This document shows, piece by piece, positions 23,834 to 36,100 of a DNA stretch of 64,000 nt. Below the pieces are notes generated by a model. The model did not search any database. It had not been told where the DNA came from and worked only from the letters and a program-made list of their open reading frames with translations. Each line of letters starts with the position of its first letter. The first letter of the stretch is position 1. This stretch comes from Evernia prunastri (lineage: Eukaryota > Ascomycota > Lecanoromycetes > Lecanorales > Parmeliaceae): positions 372,001 through 436,000 of the forward strand of contig NKYR01000010.1 in NCBI GenBank assembly GCA_003184365.1. Reading direction: 5' to 3'. Both the position numbers and the translations under genes were made by a program.

Positions 23834-24416
23834 TCAAGTTTCTAAGTTAATGCTCTTCCCAAACCTAGCGTATAGTTGGACTTTCAATTGCTCCATTTCT
23901 TCTCGGACAGTGCTCAGTTTCCCCTCGACTACTGACATGGAATCGTCAATCCTTTTGCTGGACGAGGCCAGCATCTCCTGTGCCTCTGAAAGCGGCAGCG
24001 ACATGAAAGTATTCCCAATCTTGTATCTGTACGTGGTTCTAGTATGGCTCGGATTGCAGGGACTCGACTCACAACCTACGGGATCTTGTCGTCTTCATCC
24101 GCTAGCTCCAACTCGTTCGACAACTCCTCAAGATCCTCCTTGTCCTTCTACAGCTTTCATCAGTAACGCCGACGCTGATCAACAGCAAGGGTGTACGATG
24201 ATGGAAGTCATACAGCTTTCGTCTTCAGCTCATCTTCCAGGGTCATTTCATGCTGGTGTAACCTGCTGAACTTGTTGATCTTGTCTTGGTCTTCTCGCCG
24301 AACCTCAAGCTCGTCCTTTCCTACAGCGGCCTCGTCCTCTTTTGAGAGCTCAAAGTCTGTCAGGTTTGCTGCCTTTCTAGTTTGGAATGCTTTGTACGTA
24401 CCATTCGCCGCTGCAT
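23834..24416 (-). CDS. GIM3: Prefoldin subunit 4
   Basis: Four-exon model: 24402-24416 (15 bp), 24214-24348, 24080-24147, 23834-24026; 136 residues, matching the family length of about 130. Exon 1 encodes only MQRRM. The spliced protein reads LSKEDEAA, EVRREDQDKINKFSRLHQHEM, EELSNELELADEDDKIPYKIG, FMSLPLSEAQEML, and ends LYARFGKSINLET. This is the classic two-coiled-coil beta-prefoldin layout with the short beta-hairpin around DDKIPYKIG. The protein is one of six subunits of the cytosolic prefoldin chaperone that hands actin and tubulin to the CCT/TRiC chaperonin. Introns are 53, 66 and 53 bp; the first uses a TTTGAG acceptor, needed for phase. The gene is invisible to a long-ORF scan because its exons are so small. 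Divergent from the downstream permease. Confidence 0.93.
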
Positions 24417-25202
24417 AGCTTCCCCAACTTTATTTTCCCACTCTCACTACGTACAATCGAAGGTCTAGCGAATCTTCCAATGATATTCGGTCCTGTGTTG
24501 ACGGGATGTGGAGTTCAAGCTGCAAAGTTCGGAGGAGGAATACTCTAGCTGCCTAAGGTAGGTTTGGATAAAAAAAAGTTATTCATTGGTTTTGTGTCGG
24601 CTTGTCGTAGAATTGTGAGAAGCAAGAAGAAAGGGAAGGTGAAGCGAGACCGCCAAGCTTTTGGGCTAATGTTTGGGCCTTGGCGAAGCGGAAATCCTCC
24701 GCCCCGCCAGTTTATCCGCCTAGAATACTGCACTGATGGTGCTGAGTGAAAGGCGTCTCAGATCATGTTAGGTATCGCTGTTATGCATCATGCAGAATTG
24801 CAGATGACAGGACGATTCTAACATGTCTTCATAACCGGTTTTCGTCCCGCGCAATCTAGATAGGTAGGTAGATAGATGTATCTCGCTGCTTACAGGACCG
24901 ATGCTGACACTGCATTAGCCTTGCATGCTTATCAAAAGCGTTATCTTCTCCTCGCTCGTCTCTTTCTGCTACGGGCTTCGTTTCGTCTCCATTCTCCAAT
25001 GGGAAGCTACCATTATTGCAACGGCGTTACTCTACCTCAAGCCTTAAGGCAGGTAGCCGCCATGTGGGATGGCGGAGGATTTTAGACAGTTGAAGGTGGG
25101 GTTGTTTCCCCCTTGTAATGTCTTTCCCAGACCTCGTGTCTTCATCTCTGCTTGCATTTCCTGCGTTTGGTTGCACATCCGTAGATCGATTACATCTACA
25201 AC
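24417..25202. promoter_or_regulatory. Divergent intergenic region between prefoldin and permease genes
   Basis: About 0.8 kb between two start codons facing away from each other, so it holds both promoters. Short frames inside lack coding character. No specific binding site identified. Confidence 0.5.
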
Positions 25203-27509
25203 ATGACGACTCAAGACGAGGAGCGGAAGGCTTCCACAGCGTCAGCACCGAGGTACGATCTAGCAAGCGAGGATGATGCAGCTGTTCTGGGTAGGCCAAG
25301 GCATCGGGCAGGACACGAAACAAGTAGCTAACACTGGACCCAGCAAAGCTTGGGTACAAGCAAGAGTTGCGGCGGAACTTCACTATGATCGAAATCTTCG
25401 GTATTGCCTTCAGTATAATGGGACTCCTGCCGTCCATTGCTTCGACACTGTCATATTCTATTCCCGCTGGTCCTGTAGGCATGGTTTGGGTTAGTGCAAC
25501 AATGTCAGCTATATGACGTGAATCTCAAATTGACATATAAAAGGGATGGTTCCTGGCGTCGGGTTTCATCTTCATTGTTGGACTCGCTGTGGTACGCTTT
25601 TCACGTTCAACCAGAACACGCTTGTTCGTACTGAAAACTCCTAGGCTGATCTCGGGTCTGCCATGCCTACATCCGGAGGCTTATACTGGTGGACGCATTA
25701 CTTTTCTTCGCCCAAGACGCGTAACCCACTCTGCTTCTTAGTTGGTTACAGCAACACGTTAGGTCTCGTAGGTGGTTTATGCTCGGTTGACTGTGAGTCT
25801 TATGGACTCGAAATGATTTCAACCCCTTTGCTAAAGATGAATAGATGCATTTGCCCTTATGTTCCTCTTCGTCATCGTGGTTGCCCGCGACGGCAACTGG
25901 ACCCCCTCCAACGGAGTCATTTACGCTACATTCCTAGCTTGTGTCTGCTGTCACGGAATCCTTGCTTCAACAATGTCCAAGATCATGGGCAAGCTGCAGA
26001 CAGTCTTCGTGGTCGCAAATTTTATCTTGATATTCGTAACCATCATAGCTCTGCCTATAGGAGCACGGCACAAGCGTAATGATGGCCATTACATCTTTGC
26101 ACAGACAGAGAACTCAACGACATGGACGACCGGATGGGCCTTCATGCTGGCCTGGCTTAGTCCTATATGGACCATCGGGTACGTACTTTTCCAAGATGAT
26201 CTTTCTTCCTGTTTGATACTAGGACTGCCTTGCAAGACATGTTTCGAGAGTGAATGATTCTTTGCTACTCCCGATACATCTCTTGCAACTCGATCAAGTG
26301 TATAGAACAATTAAAGCTGACCCCAAAACGTGCGTAGTGCTTTCGACTCCTGTGTTCACATGAGCGAGGAAGCAGCTAACGCGACCAAGGCTGTTGTACG
26401 TCCAATTATGTACCATGAATATGAATCAGCGGACACTGACTTAATCTTGACAGCCTTTTGGTATTCTCATGTCCATTGGGTCTTGCTGGTTCTTCGGGTT
26501 CATTATCGTCATCGTGCTCGCTGCATGTATCAATCCCGATCTAAGCTCAGTGACTGGATCGAAGTTTGGCCAGCCAATGGCCCAGGCAAGCTATTTCTAC
26601 TTCCCTCTGTATCTATTCGTGCCTCGTAAATTGACCTAGAGGATCAGATCTACTTCGACGCCCTAGGCAAACAGGGCACCCTAGGCATGATGTCCCTCCT
26701 CTTCATCGTCCAGTTCCTCATGGGCCTTTCCATCCTCGTGGCCGCCTCCCGCCAAGCCTGGGCCTTCTCCCGGGATGGCGCTCTCCCGTTCTCTCGCTTC
26801 TTCCGTCCCATCTCCCAAAAACTCGGCTATATTCCCTTTCGCACGATCTGGGGATGTGTTTTCCTGGCAGCCGTGTTGGGTTTGTTGTCGCTCATCGCCC
26901 CTGCGGCTGCCCAGGCGCTGTTCTCGCTTGCGGTGGCAGGGAATAATTTGGCTTGGGGAATCCCTATCTTTGCGAGGGTCGTATGGGGTCAGAAGAAATT
27001 CAAGCCGGGTCCATTCTACACAGGGAATAGGCTTTCGGTTCCGATTGCTTGGGTGGCCATTACGTTCCTGGTTTTCGGGACGCTGTTGTCTATGTTTCCA
27101 GTCGAAGGCCCGGATCCTACTCGTAAGTCTTTCCCGCTATTCCGATCATCTGCACCTGTATGATTTTCCCCCCATCCTCTCTCTCTCTCTCTCCGCCAAT
27201 CTCCGCTTCTCTGAGCTTCGTATACTAACACCTACCCCCCCAGCACAAAACATGAACTACACCGTCGTCATCAACTCCGCCGTATGGTTCGGCGCCCTAG
27301 CCTACTACTACATCGACGCCCGGAAATGGTTCACGGGACCCAAGATCACCATCGACGCGGACGAGTTGACAGAGGCGCAGCAGCAGGCTATCGCCGAAGA
27401 CGGGCTTGAAGTCGAGGGACTTGAGGATGTGGTCCACGCGAAGGCGGCTGGGGATCGCAGTGGGAGTGGCAGTGGGAGTGGGAGTGGAAGCGATGCCAAA
27501 GTAGTGTGA
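25203..27509 (+). CDS. Amino-acid/GABA permease (APC superfamily)
   Basis: Nine-exon model: 25203-25290, 25344-25489, 25544-25591, 25645-25792, 25845-26178, 26338-26395, 26454-26585, 26648-27122, 27244-27509; 564 residues, phases all consistent. The N-terminus MTTQDEERKAS is hydrophilic and cytosolic. Then come LGYKQELRRNFTMIEIFGIAFS, PSIASTLSYSIPAGPVGMVWGW, the ADLGSAMPTSGGLYWW signature of the ACT/UGA4 branch, TIGAFDSCVHMSEEAANA and a full set of about twelve hydrophobic segments. The yeast member Uga4 imports GABA; related fungal members carry choline or polyamines, so the substrate is open. Intron 7 (26586-26647) starts with GC (CAG|GCAAGC) and ends CAG; it is needed to join QPMAQ to IYFDALGKQG. 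The C-terminus ends in a short SG-repeat tail. The gap between exons 5 and 6 is 159 bp, the longest intron. Confidence 0.92.
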
Positions 27510-27949
27510 GGATAAGGTAGGAGGAAAAGGTTCCGCTGTTGGAAAGGTAGTCGGTGATTATGATGACTTTGTTCGTACCCCTTCTCTCCGAGGGGTAGAT
27601 TTCATCTTCTGATGTATGACTTATAACGTGATATGGATATTCTTCTTCCTTTCGCGTATCTATCCTAAGATATCTCTGGCGATTAGAGTAGCCAGGCCTT
27701 ATGTATTTCATAAGCTAGATATACCTCACCTCTAAGACAAAGCTTTTACAAAAGAGCCACGCCACAGTCAGTTGAAACCACTCTTTACCTCTACCTGTGC
27801 TGCATAAAGGTAGCTTCTGATCCCATCACCTGTACCATTACGTTGTGATTAAGAAGCTAGACTTCGACAACGCCAAATTATCAGATCGAGTACCGGCATC
27901 TTTATCCCCTCTTTGCCGTTTATGCACGAGGTTGAAAAGCAGCAGCCAC

Positions 27950-28065
27950 CTCTCTTTCTCCCTTTCTCCCTTTCTCCCTTTCTCTCTTTCTTTCTTTCTT
28001 TCTTTCTTTCCTTCTTTCTCTCTTTCTCTCTTTCTTTCCTCCCTTCTTTCTCTCTTTCTCTCATC
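27950..28065. repeat. Polypyrimidine (CTTT/CTCCCTTT)n tract
   Basis: An almost pure C/T stretch on the plus strand built from TCTCCCTT and TTTC units. It is open in several frames (SLSPFLPF, REKERKKE) but encodes only repeat. Confidence 0.9.
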
Positions 28066-28260
28066 CCAGCCGTAACCCATCTACCTACGCAAATATCCGG
28101 TATGCAACATACATCACCATGGGACTTGGGCAGGTGCACATGGCGGTAATTGTTGGAATGGGCATATACGACATATCCGCGAGCGACAAGCTAATGCAAT
28201 GCCAACGCTATATTGAAATCGGGGGGCGCTATGGCCGGCATCTCGTCTCCTGCTACGGCA

Positions 28261-28364
28261 CAGTGCCAGTGCCAATGCCAGTGCCAGTGCCAGTGCCAGT
28301 GCCAGTGCCAGTGCCAGTGCCAGTGCCAGTGCCAGTGCCAGTGCCAGTGCCAGTGCCAGTGCCA
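28261..28364. repeat. (CAGTGC)n hexanucleotide array, about 17 units
   Basis: Tandem CAGTGC units, with one CAATGC variant near the start. Because the unit is a multiple of three the array stays open in multiple frames, giving PV, CQ or LA dipeptide runs on the two strands. No flanking gene is supported. Confidence 0.95.
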
Positions 28365-28550
28365 AACAAGCAGCGTGTTGATGTTTCAATCGGAGCATGA
28401 CGGGACATATGCGCGGTCTTTTGGCAATAGGGATCTCGCAATGTTGCTTTGTGGATTTATTGATTGACCTGACGATTCCCGGAAAGAAGACTCTGAGAAA
28501 GACGCGGCTGGGGCAGTGGGCGTGGTTCAAGGAGGCGAAGGGAGTCGATG

Positions 28551-28551
<1 letters not shown>

Positions 28552-28581
<30 letters not shown>
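28552..28581. repeat. (TG)n dinucleotide tract
   Basis: About 15 TG units, a potential Z-DNA-forming microsatellite in intergenic sequence. Confidence 0.9.
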
Positions 28582-28583
<2 letters not shown>

Positions 28584-30143
28584 TGTGGATTGCTTGAGTG
28601 GTGGGTTGTATGTGAGTGAAGGGGATATGGGGATTATTTGGCAATTCGCGGAGTGTGGCTGTCAGTGAGAGCAGGTAGAGAGTTGTGCTTAAGCTTGAGG
28701 TTGAGGTTTAACCAACTTTATTTTTATTTTTTAAATAGTCTTATAGATGAGAGAGACAAATCATAGAAGACGATTCTACGTATGTACAGCACAATTACGA
28801 TCCACAGACGAGATTCAGATCTGATCCGATAGATTCGTTATCTGGACTGATCGAGTTGGACTTGACCGCCTCCCACCTCCTTTGCGCCGCACAATTCCTA
28901 CGAAACGGTCAAGGGATTACACTGCCGGCGTCTGGGGCGTGTGATGCGTGTTTACGGCTTACTCCGTTGCGTAGAATCGTTCAACTCTCACCTCTGGAAA
29001 GATCCCGCCACGCAAACAACCCCTGAGTGGGGATATTCGCCACCGGAAACACCGTAGGGTAGTCCTCTAGGTAGGACGCGGTTCTATAGCGTTGAGGTGT
29101 GGTTCGGGGCACTACTGCGCTACTGGGTGGTTATTGATGCGGCTCGAATGATGGATGCCTCACGTCATTTTGTGAAGGTAAAGGCTTTTTGGTGATTGTG
29201 GTTGTATGAATATTAACGGTTAGACCTAGCGTGCAGTAAGCAATTCTTCCCACGTCGCGAATTTTACTTAACGTGGTTGCGCGCGGATGTCTTTCTCTTG
29301 ATCTGCTGGGCTGGCTGTCGGTGTCTGCAGTCTTTCATTTGACTCTTCGTCAATGGAGTATGTATGATGATCGTTAAGGTCGAGTCGTCTCGAAAATCGT
29401 CAGTGCCCATCCATCGCGAAGTGGCTTCTCGCGTCAGGTAATTGTGTTGCTGCATCAACACGCCCCCCTCCGGTCACTTCTCTTTTAGGAAGGTAGGAGC
29501 GAGTGAGTTTCTGTTCGTCGGGCGTGTGCATGCTCCGTTCTGGCGTCATTTGATTATTCTCCCAGTAGATGTTGGGCCGGTATGATGAACCATGAATGAA
29601 TGGATGCGTGGATCCAGATCAGGACACCCAAAAGGCTCACGGGGTCAGGAACGAAGCGGTGACCTGTTATGCGTTATCTCGAGCACTCACGAAATACAGC
29701 TGTGAATGGGGGACTGGGCTTATCTTTTTTTTATCCAAAAAACCGTTAACTCCATTTGTTGCTAAAATTACATGCTACCTAAGGTTGCTTTCCTTGTGCT
29801 GCAGAGTCTTTTTTTTCTGGTGGTTTCCTGTTGTTTTTCCCCTTTTTTTTGAGTCTTTTGACTTTTGACATTTCACCTTTTTTTCTGAAGGTTTTGTTGA
29901 TTTGTTTTCTTTCGTGTCTGCGTAATTTTTTCGTATCAAGTCGTTCCACTCACAAACCCTCTGCCTTCGAGGTCGTCGAGGTTTTTACAAGGCCTTGTTC
30001 TCCAAGGCCTCCTTTTTTTTGGCCTTTTTTCTCCTGAGATTTTTCCTACCAGGTCAAATACGTATGAAAAAGAAATGTGCAAGCAGAGCGGGGATTCGAA
30101 AAAAAGAACTATTGCCCCTAATGCCATGCACGATCCCTGATAT

Positions 30144-33100
30144 TCAACGCCGCTTGCTTCGTTCATTCACGCATACCATAGCCCCCTTTCTCAAGGTCTT
30201 AGATACCTTCAGTATCGTTCCTACTTGTACTTCCCGTACCTTGCTCCAGGTCATATGAATGCGTTGTTGGGCGAGAAGCGAAGAAGGAAAGTAGGGATTT
30301 ATTGGAATCGAGTTAAAGCATTTGCGGAAGATAGATATGTACCGTATTTTGAATACGTATGCCCTCGCCTGCTCTATGTACGTAGAACAGACGCGGCATG
30401 AGGCGTACGTTCGCTTCGCATACGCGAGGATCTCCGGGGACAGCGGCTTTATTTCGAATACGTCGTAAGCTTCAGCCGAGCTCCGGGTTCCACAGGTGGG
30501 CTCGGAAGTCTTCAAGTTTCCCGTTGTAGAACCGGAGAGTGGCGTAGTGGTCTGCCTCTTGCTGCGGGGACGTCCGAGGGGGCGCGGGGTTGGTTTGCTT
30601 CTTTGATGGAGGCGTTGATATGTTTGGGGGGCTGCCTGAAGCCTGTGCGGAGTCTCAGTCCACAACATACAGGTCATCGAATGAGGATCCGCAAAGTTGT
30701 TCCTGAGTACTGTCAAGATACTGCTGATTGCTGCGGCGAAGCGCGTTGTAGGTCGCTCGGGCCGTATGTAAAGACCAGAGACCATAGGAAGATTTGAACT
30801 GATGTCGATCTCAAGGTGTAATTGCCGACGTCTTGCTTCCATACTGTTACTTTGGAAGGCATGCTGTTGACTGCTTGCCTTCACCTTTATTCCGTTGGAG
30901 GCCGTCTTCTTCTGCACCGGGCCAGAGACTAGGAGAAAGGGCTTGGAAGCCTCGAAGTCTAAGCTCGTCCGTGATATCTTATAGGTCGTTGTAATTTCAT
31001 GACACTGCTGCAAATGAGGTTGATTCCCAAGTGATTCGTGGCGAGTCTGGAATTGCTTCCTACGGAGAGAAGGACCCAACGGACCTCTTTCCGGTTTTCG
31101 GGGTCTACAGGCGGACTCTGAATAATATGTTTCATTCGTGAGCGTAGTATGTTGGTGTTCTGTTGCAGAGCCAGGTCCTTTGCGGACAGGTTTTTCTTCT
31201 GCTTGTAGAGCTCCTGCATCTCTTCGATCGAGCGTGTCATCCTTAGTATAGGTACCAGGCCTCTCTGTGGTAGCTTCTCTTTGATTGAGTGTGTCATCCT
31301 CAGTGTAGGGCCAATATTTGACTATGACTGCTGACGTCGCATAAACTCCAGCGACGCCTGTCTTACCAGTAATAAGAACACAAATTGGATCAGAGCGGGT
31401 GCCGTTGCATGAATCTCCTCCGTACATGTTCTGGCCTGAGTCGATCTCTGGATATAGTACCTTGCCGTCGCGGTGATTATGCTTGTGTTTGATCTTGAGA
31501 AGTGCAAATGAAAAGCGTCGGGGACGCTGCCGGCGAAGTTGCGGCATGCTGTTGCTGGACTTGCTGAGTTGTCGTCTGGCTGGAGAGGGGCAGCTGGAGC
31601 TGATGAGAATAATCCCAGGCAGGACTACATGTTGTTGAAAGTCCGCTGCATTGCTGTCAGAATATGGCTTGAAGAGCCTCTCGAAAGCTGAGTAAAAGCT
31701 AGATCGACTGAAAGTAACGTTGCTGTGGTTAAAGGTGAATTGCCGATCATTGATCACACCTAGCTCAAAAATATCTGCGTCATTGAAGGTAGAGGCGGCC
31801 ATTTGCTGATCCATATCGTCTTCGTTGGGTTGCAAGGTTTCCTCTTTTTTCTGGAAGCTCCCAGCCAAAGAGTAGTCTTTCACTACCTCGACTAGGTCCA
31901 TCTGCTCCGCCTTTGACGCATTCCCAGCGTCTTCTCCAGGGTGTTCGTCGTCGACATCATAGTATTCGCTGGCGCTGTCATGATAAACGCCTTCATCTTC
32001 ATAGACTTCGCTCTCGTCGTCGTCGTCGTCATAGTCTTCGTCTTCGTCTTTGTTGTGAGGTTGACTGCTTTTCCCGAACACCGCGTCTGCTATTGCCTCT
32101 TTTCCAAGTGTGTTCCGGAAGACCATTCTAGTAACATCAGGTCCGGTTGTCTTAATCTTCCTATGCATGCCTTGTACCGACGTCTCGCAAACGATACATT
32201 GGACATGTATATCCACGAGCGCGATCACACCTGCAGCATCGCCTGTGGCGTAGAGGTTGCGCAAGTGTTTGAAGACTTGAGAAACATCATCGTGTAAAAT
32301 ATTCGTCATAAGTCTGGAGCGCAAGTCGTTGGCGAGCATCAAGAGCGTTTCTTCGCTGGCATGTGCTGGGTCCTCCAGGTAGTAGATCAAGAGGACTAAA
32401 GGTAAGACGGAAGACGTCGCTGTTCCGGTGGCTTCTTCCATCATGCCCCAGTGACGAACGCAGTCACCGTTGGCTTCATCATCATCCTCGATGCCACGAC
32501 TCTGCCCCCCATGTATTTTGACCTTTCCAACTGCTGTCGAAGGAAGCGTTAGTGGAGGTTTGACGCTGGCATCTGTAGAGCATGACGACTCGCCTTGGCG
32601 TAGAGATTGGCTTGATAGCCAGAGTCGAGGACTATGTCCACGCCAAATGATTGGGACATGTTTTGGCAACCGATTGGGCCATTTCATCAGCATGACATCC
32701 ACTATCACGGATTCTGGACTAGGTATCCATTCAACAGAGGGCGCGTAAGCTTCCTCAACATCGCGGATGCCCTGTACACCGTGAATCGTTGTCACAAGCA
32801 GAGTACATTGCTGAGAGATTTGATAGTCAGACGCATCCAGACTGAGTGTAGGCTTTAGGTAGTATGTATCACCGTAAAGCACGTTGAGATAAGAGCAATG
32901 GTTATGGGCGAAACGGAGGGTATTGAGGTCTATAGTAGAAGGCTTGGCTTTCATGTCTCTGTGGCCTATTTCTTGGGTCAGCATTCGGCTGCTTCTATTC
33001 GCTGTTCGTAAATACCTTGCGGACCACCAATCAGATGATAAAGTCTCTCTATGTCTTCTGAGACCACGTTGATCTGTCTGAATTCTTTGCAATTTATGCC

Positions 33101-36100
33101 AAACGTTGCAAAACGTACCAGGCGTGGGTTGTTGTACGCAGTTCTATCATCGACTAGAAGCGTAAGGCAGACGTTTCTTGGAGCTCCGTGCATCCGATAG
33201 GTGTCTGTGTAGACAACAACTGTGAATATGAAACTTCCTGAGCTACGATCCAGCTTGCTGAAATATTCTGGAAGAATGAAAACTTGTGCACATTCGGTAG
33301 ACGACGCAAAAGGACAGTATCGTTCCACGCTCATCGGCGTTGGTAGAGTAGATGGTGCTGGTTTTTTTGCCCTGAAAATCACGTCGGAACCGTCCAGGCG
33401 CTGTTCAGCAGTTCTGGCGACGTTGGGAAAGGCTACACGAACCCATGTATCCTTCAGAGCTGACAGTCCTGGACCAGTTTGCGGTAGCTGTGGTTCGACA
33501 TCGTACCACATGTTGATCATCTGCTGGACAATGTAAGAAGATGGAAGGTCTTTGAGTATTGGTATTAAGTTGAGAAGGAGCCTTGGGCTAATGAGGTATT
33601 CCACATATGCGCCATCAGGCCATGACCCTGTACGTGTTGCGTACAACGCTGCGAGGAGCAGCACCATACCGGTACCGAGAACCAGAAGTTCTTCCCCTCC
33701 ATCTTGATGACAGATTGAAAGAGCTTCAAAGAGCAAAAAGTGTTCTTGCTGGTCGTTGGAGAGAACCATCGGGCCTGTAAATTGTTTTGTGAGGCTTGAC
33801 GGGGAGTGCCATGGCATGTCAAGGTCAAATTTCTTCACGGAGGCGTGGGGCTTGACCTGCAGGTCTTTGTGGTGTTTGCCTTGTGCTTGTGTAGTGGACT
33901 TCGTCCGCTCACTAGAAGTAGGGTTTGCTGAGTTTGAGTAGATAGCGCTCTGTCGATTCAACGGCCCGTACCTTTGGAGCCGAGAGGCGACACGATAGTC
34001 AGACGGGTCGTTGATAGTAATGACGCAGTTGTCCAAGCTCGGAGTAGGCTCTGAGGTGCTTCGGAGACCCGATGTTGTGGACGCGACCTGATTTGAGGAG
34101 GAGCACGCCGATTTGGTTCCTTGCCGTCCATTCTGAGTCGGTCTATTCACAACGGTATCGTGGCTCGAGGATGAGGTTGGGACGCCCTGGTTCTGTGCAT
34201 TTGATTTGTCCTCGCGTGAGGGTAAGACTTGTTCTGTGCAACATTTCGGAGTGACTCCTGTGTACATCCGTTGAGATGATTGTGCTCGTAGTCCTTCAGC
34301 ACTGGAGTGTTGGAACGGACCGCTGGAACCCTTCCTTTCCTGAGGATTTGGACCACCCTTGGAAAGGAACTTGCCGGGTACGTTAACAGGTCTGAGCGAT
34401 GTAAGGTCTTCACGCCCAAGCGTTGGGGATTTATAGTAGAAAGAAGGGCCGTCTATTGCATTGTCGGTGTGTTGGTTGTATTCGCTCTGGTGTTCGGCGA
34501 GATTCACGAGGTATCGATCGTCAAACACATCGTCCACCGGGGGGTTTATATCTTCTTCTGGGCTGCCAATCTCTCGATCGATCCCCTCATTCCTCAAATC
34601 ATTGGCGTCTTCTTGGGAATGATCAACTTGATTATTCTTTGTGGATCTGTATGCTTCGTTGTAGTACTCGGGTTCCGCAATTACTCTTCCACGCATGCGA
34701 GGTTCCGTGACCTGTGTCAATATACCTTTGCTTGGCATCTTTGTGCTCGTGAGGTCGTCGATGCTGGCTGCTAATGTGGGCTTTGACGAGTCACAGATGA
34801 GCTCAAGCGTACAGAGAAGTGTGTTATGCGTTCGCGGAGGGTGTGGACATGATAGACAAATTGAGGCGGCCCCCGCAGGCATGTCCACTTCGGCCTCTTC
34901 GCTGATGTTGAGTTCTGCGGGGTAAATGTGGTTCATATTTGGGGAAGCTGGCTTTTATCAGTACTGCCTCAAGAAGCAAAAGGTGTAAGGGATACAGACT
35001 GGCTTCGAGCTGGACTTGCTCTGGTGAATAAAGCTGGGCGTGAGATGAAATAGCAGTATGTCGAGGGAGGTTTCTTGTCATGCTCGCTGTATCGATCTTC
35101 CTTCTCTTGGTCGACGATACGATTTTTCTTTTCCTTCTGGCTAGTACAACTTTCTTCTTCCTGCTGGCTACAAAGGCCTTCCTTTTTCTGCTCCACGATA
35201 TGGCCTTGGGCAACAATTCACCCGAACTAGCAGCTGGCGAGTGACTTGCGTACTGCTGTCGTACAACCGTTTGCTGTTGTTGTGTAACCGGCAGGGGCAC
35301 GAGAGCTGGCTGAAGCGGTAAGACGCTCGCGGGAGAAGGAGAAGCCTGTCCAGCAAGTGAATGAAAGGCAGGATCGAGTGTGGCCAGAGCGAGTCGAAGC
35401 CACGACTTATTCAATTGCACCAATTGGTAAGCGCAGATCTTTTTCTTCTTGAGGCAAAAGCTGCATGGCGACAAAGAGCCTTGAGTATCGAACGACCACG
35501 TTTTCTCACACTTTCTATCCAATAGACGGCAAAGATCGCATGCCTATAGCTAGATTCAGCACCGGGCGGCAACGTAGCATACATGCGGCACCTACTGATT
35601 TGGCCTTCACCCAATCGTCAACCCTTTTCCATGTCTGTAGCGCTTCTGCGTTGATCATTCCATAGTCTACCTCACCTTCGTCGTCGAGACTGACTTGATC
35701 GTTGCAGTTGCGCCTGAGCTGGAGACTTCCGGGAGAAAGCCTTTCTACGCCGACGAACCGGCCCATGTTATTTCTCCATGTGCCGACAGGGTCCACGAGT
35801 TGGTTGACTACTTTTGGTAACCTGGTGTTCTCATCAGAGAGCTCGCATACCTCCTGACAGTCTCTGATTGCAAGATCAATAAGAGTAATGTTCGGGTGTC
35901 GTGGCAAAGAATCATCACGACGAGGGAAGTCTTGGCTGTATAGAGGATATTGCTCTGCCTGAGGCCAGGGGTACTCAAGTCCACCATCCTTCATCGCGTG
36001 AGCAAGCTATACTGAGACAGTGGAATGCAGGGATCAACGATGACTTACACTGCCATCGTACGAATCCACCAATCTCCGCTCACCGAAAAATCGCGAGTAT

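Larger units (their letters stand above)
27510..30143. other. Intergenic region with several simple repeats
   Basis: No gene is supported in 2.6 kb. It contains the polypyrimidine, hexamer and TG tracts listed separately. The remainder (28590-30143) is moderately AT-rich with T-runs near 29720-30050 (many TTTTTTT blocks) and no coding frame I can support. Confidence 0.55.

Noticed and set aside
9693..28000. A secondary-metabolite gene cluster
   Set aside because: Regulator, transporter relic, permease and elongase are near each other, but no backbone synthase or tailoring enzymes are present.
28114..28644. 176-residue minus-strand frame with a long LALALA run
   Set aside because: The frame is open only because of the hexamer and TG arrays; no coding sequence outside them.
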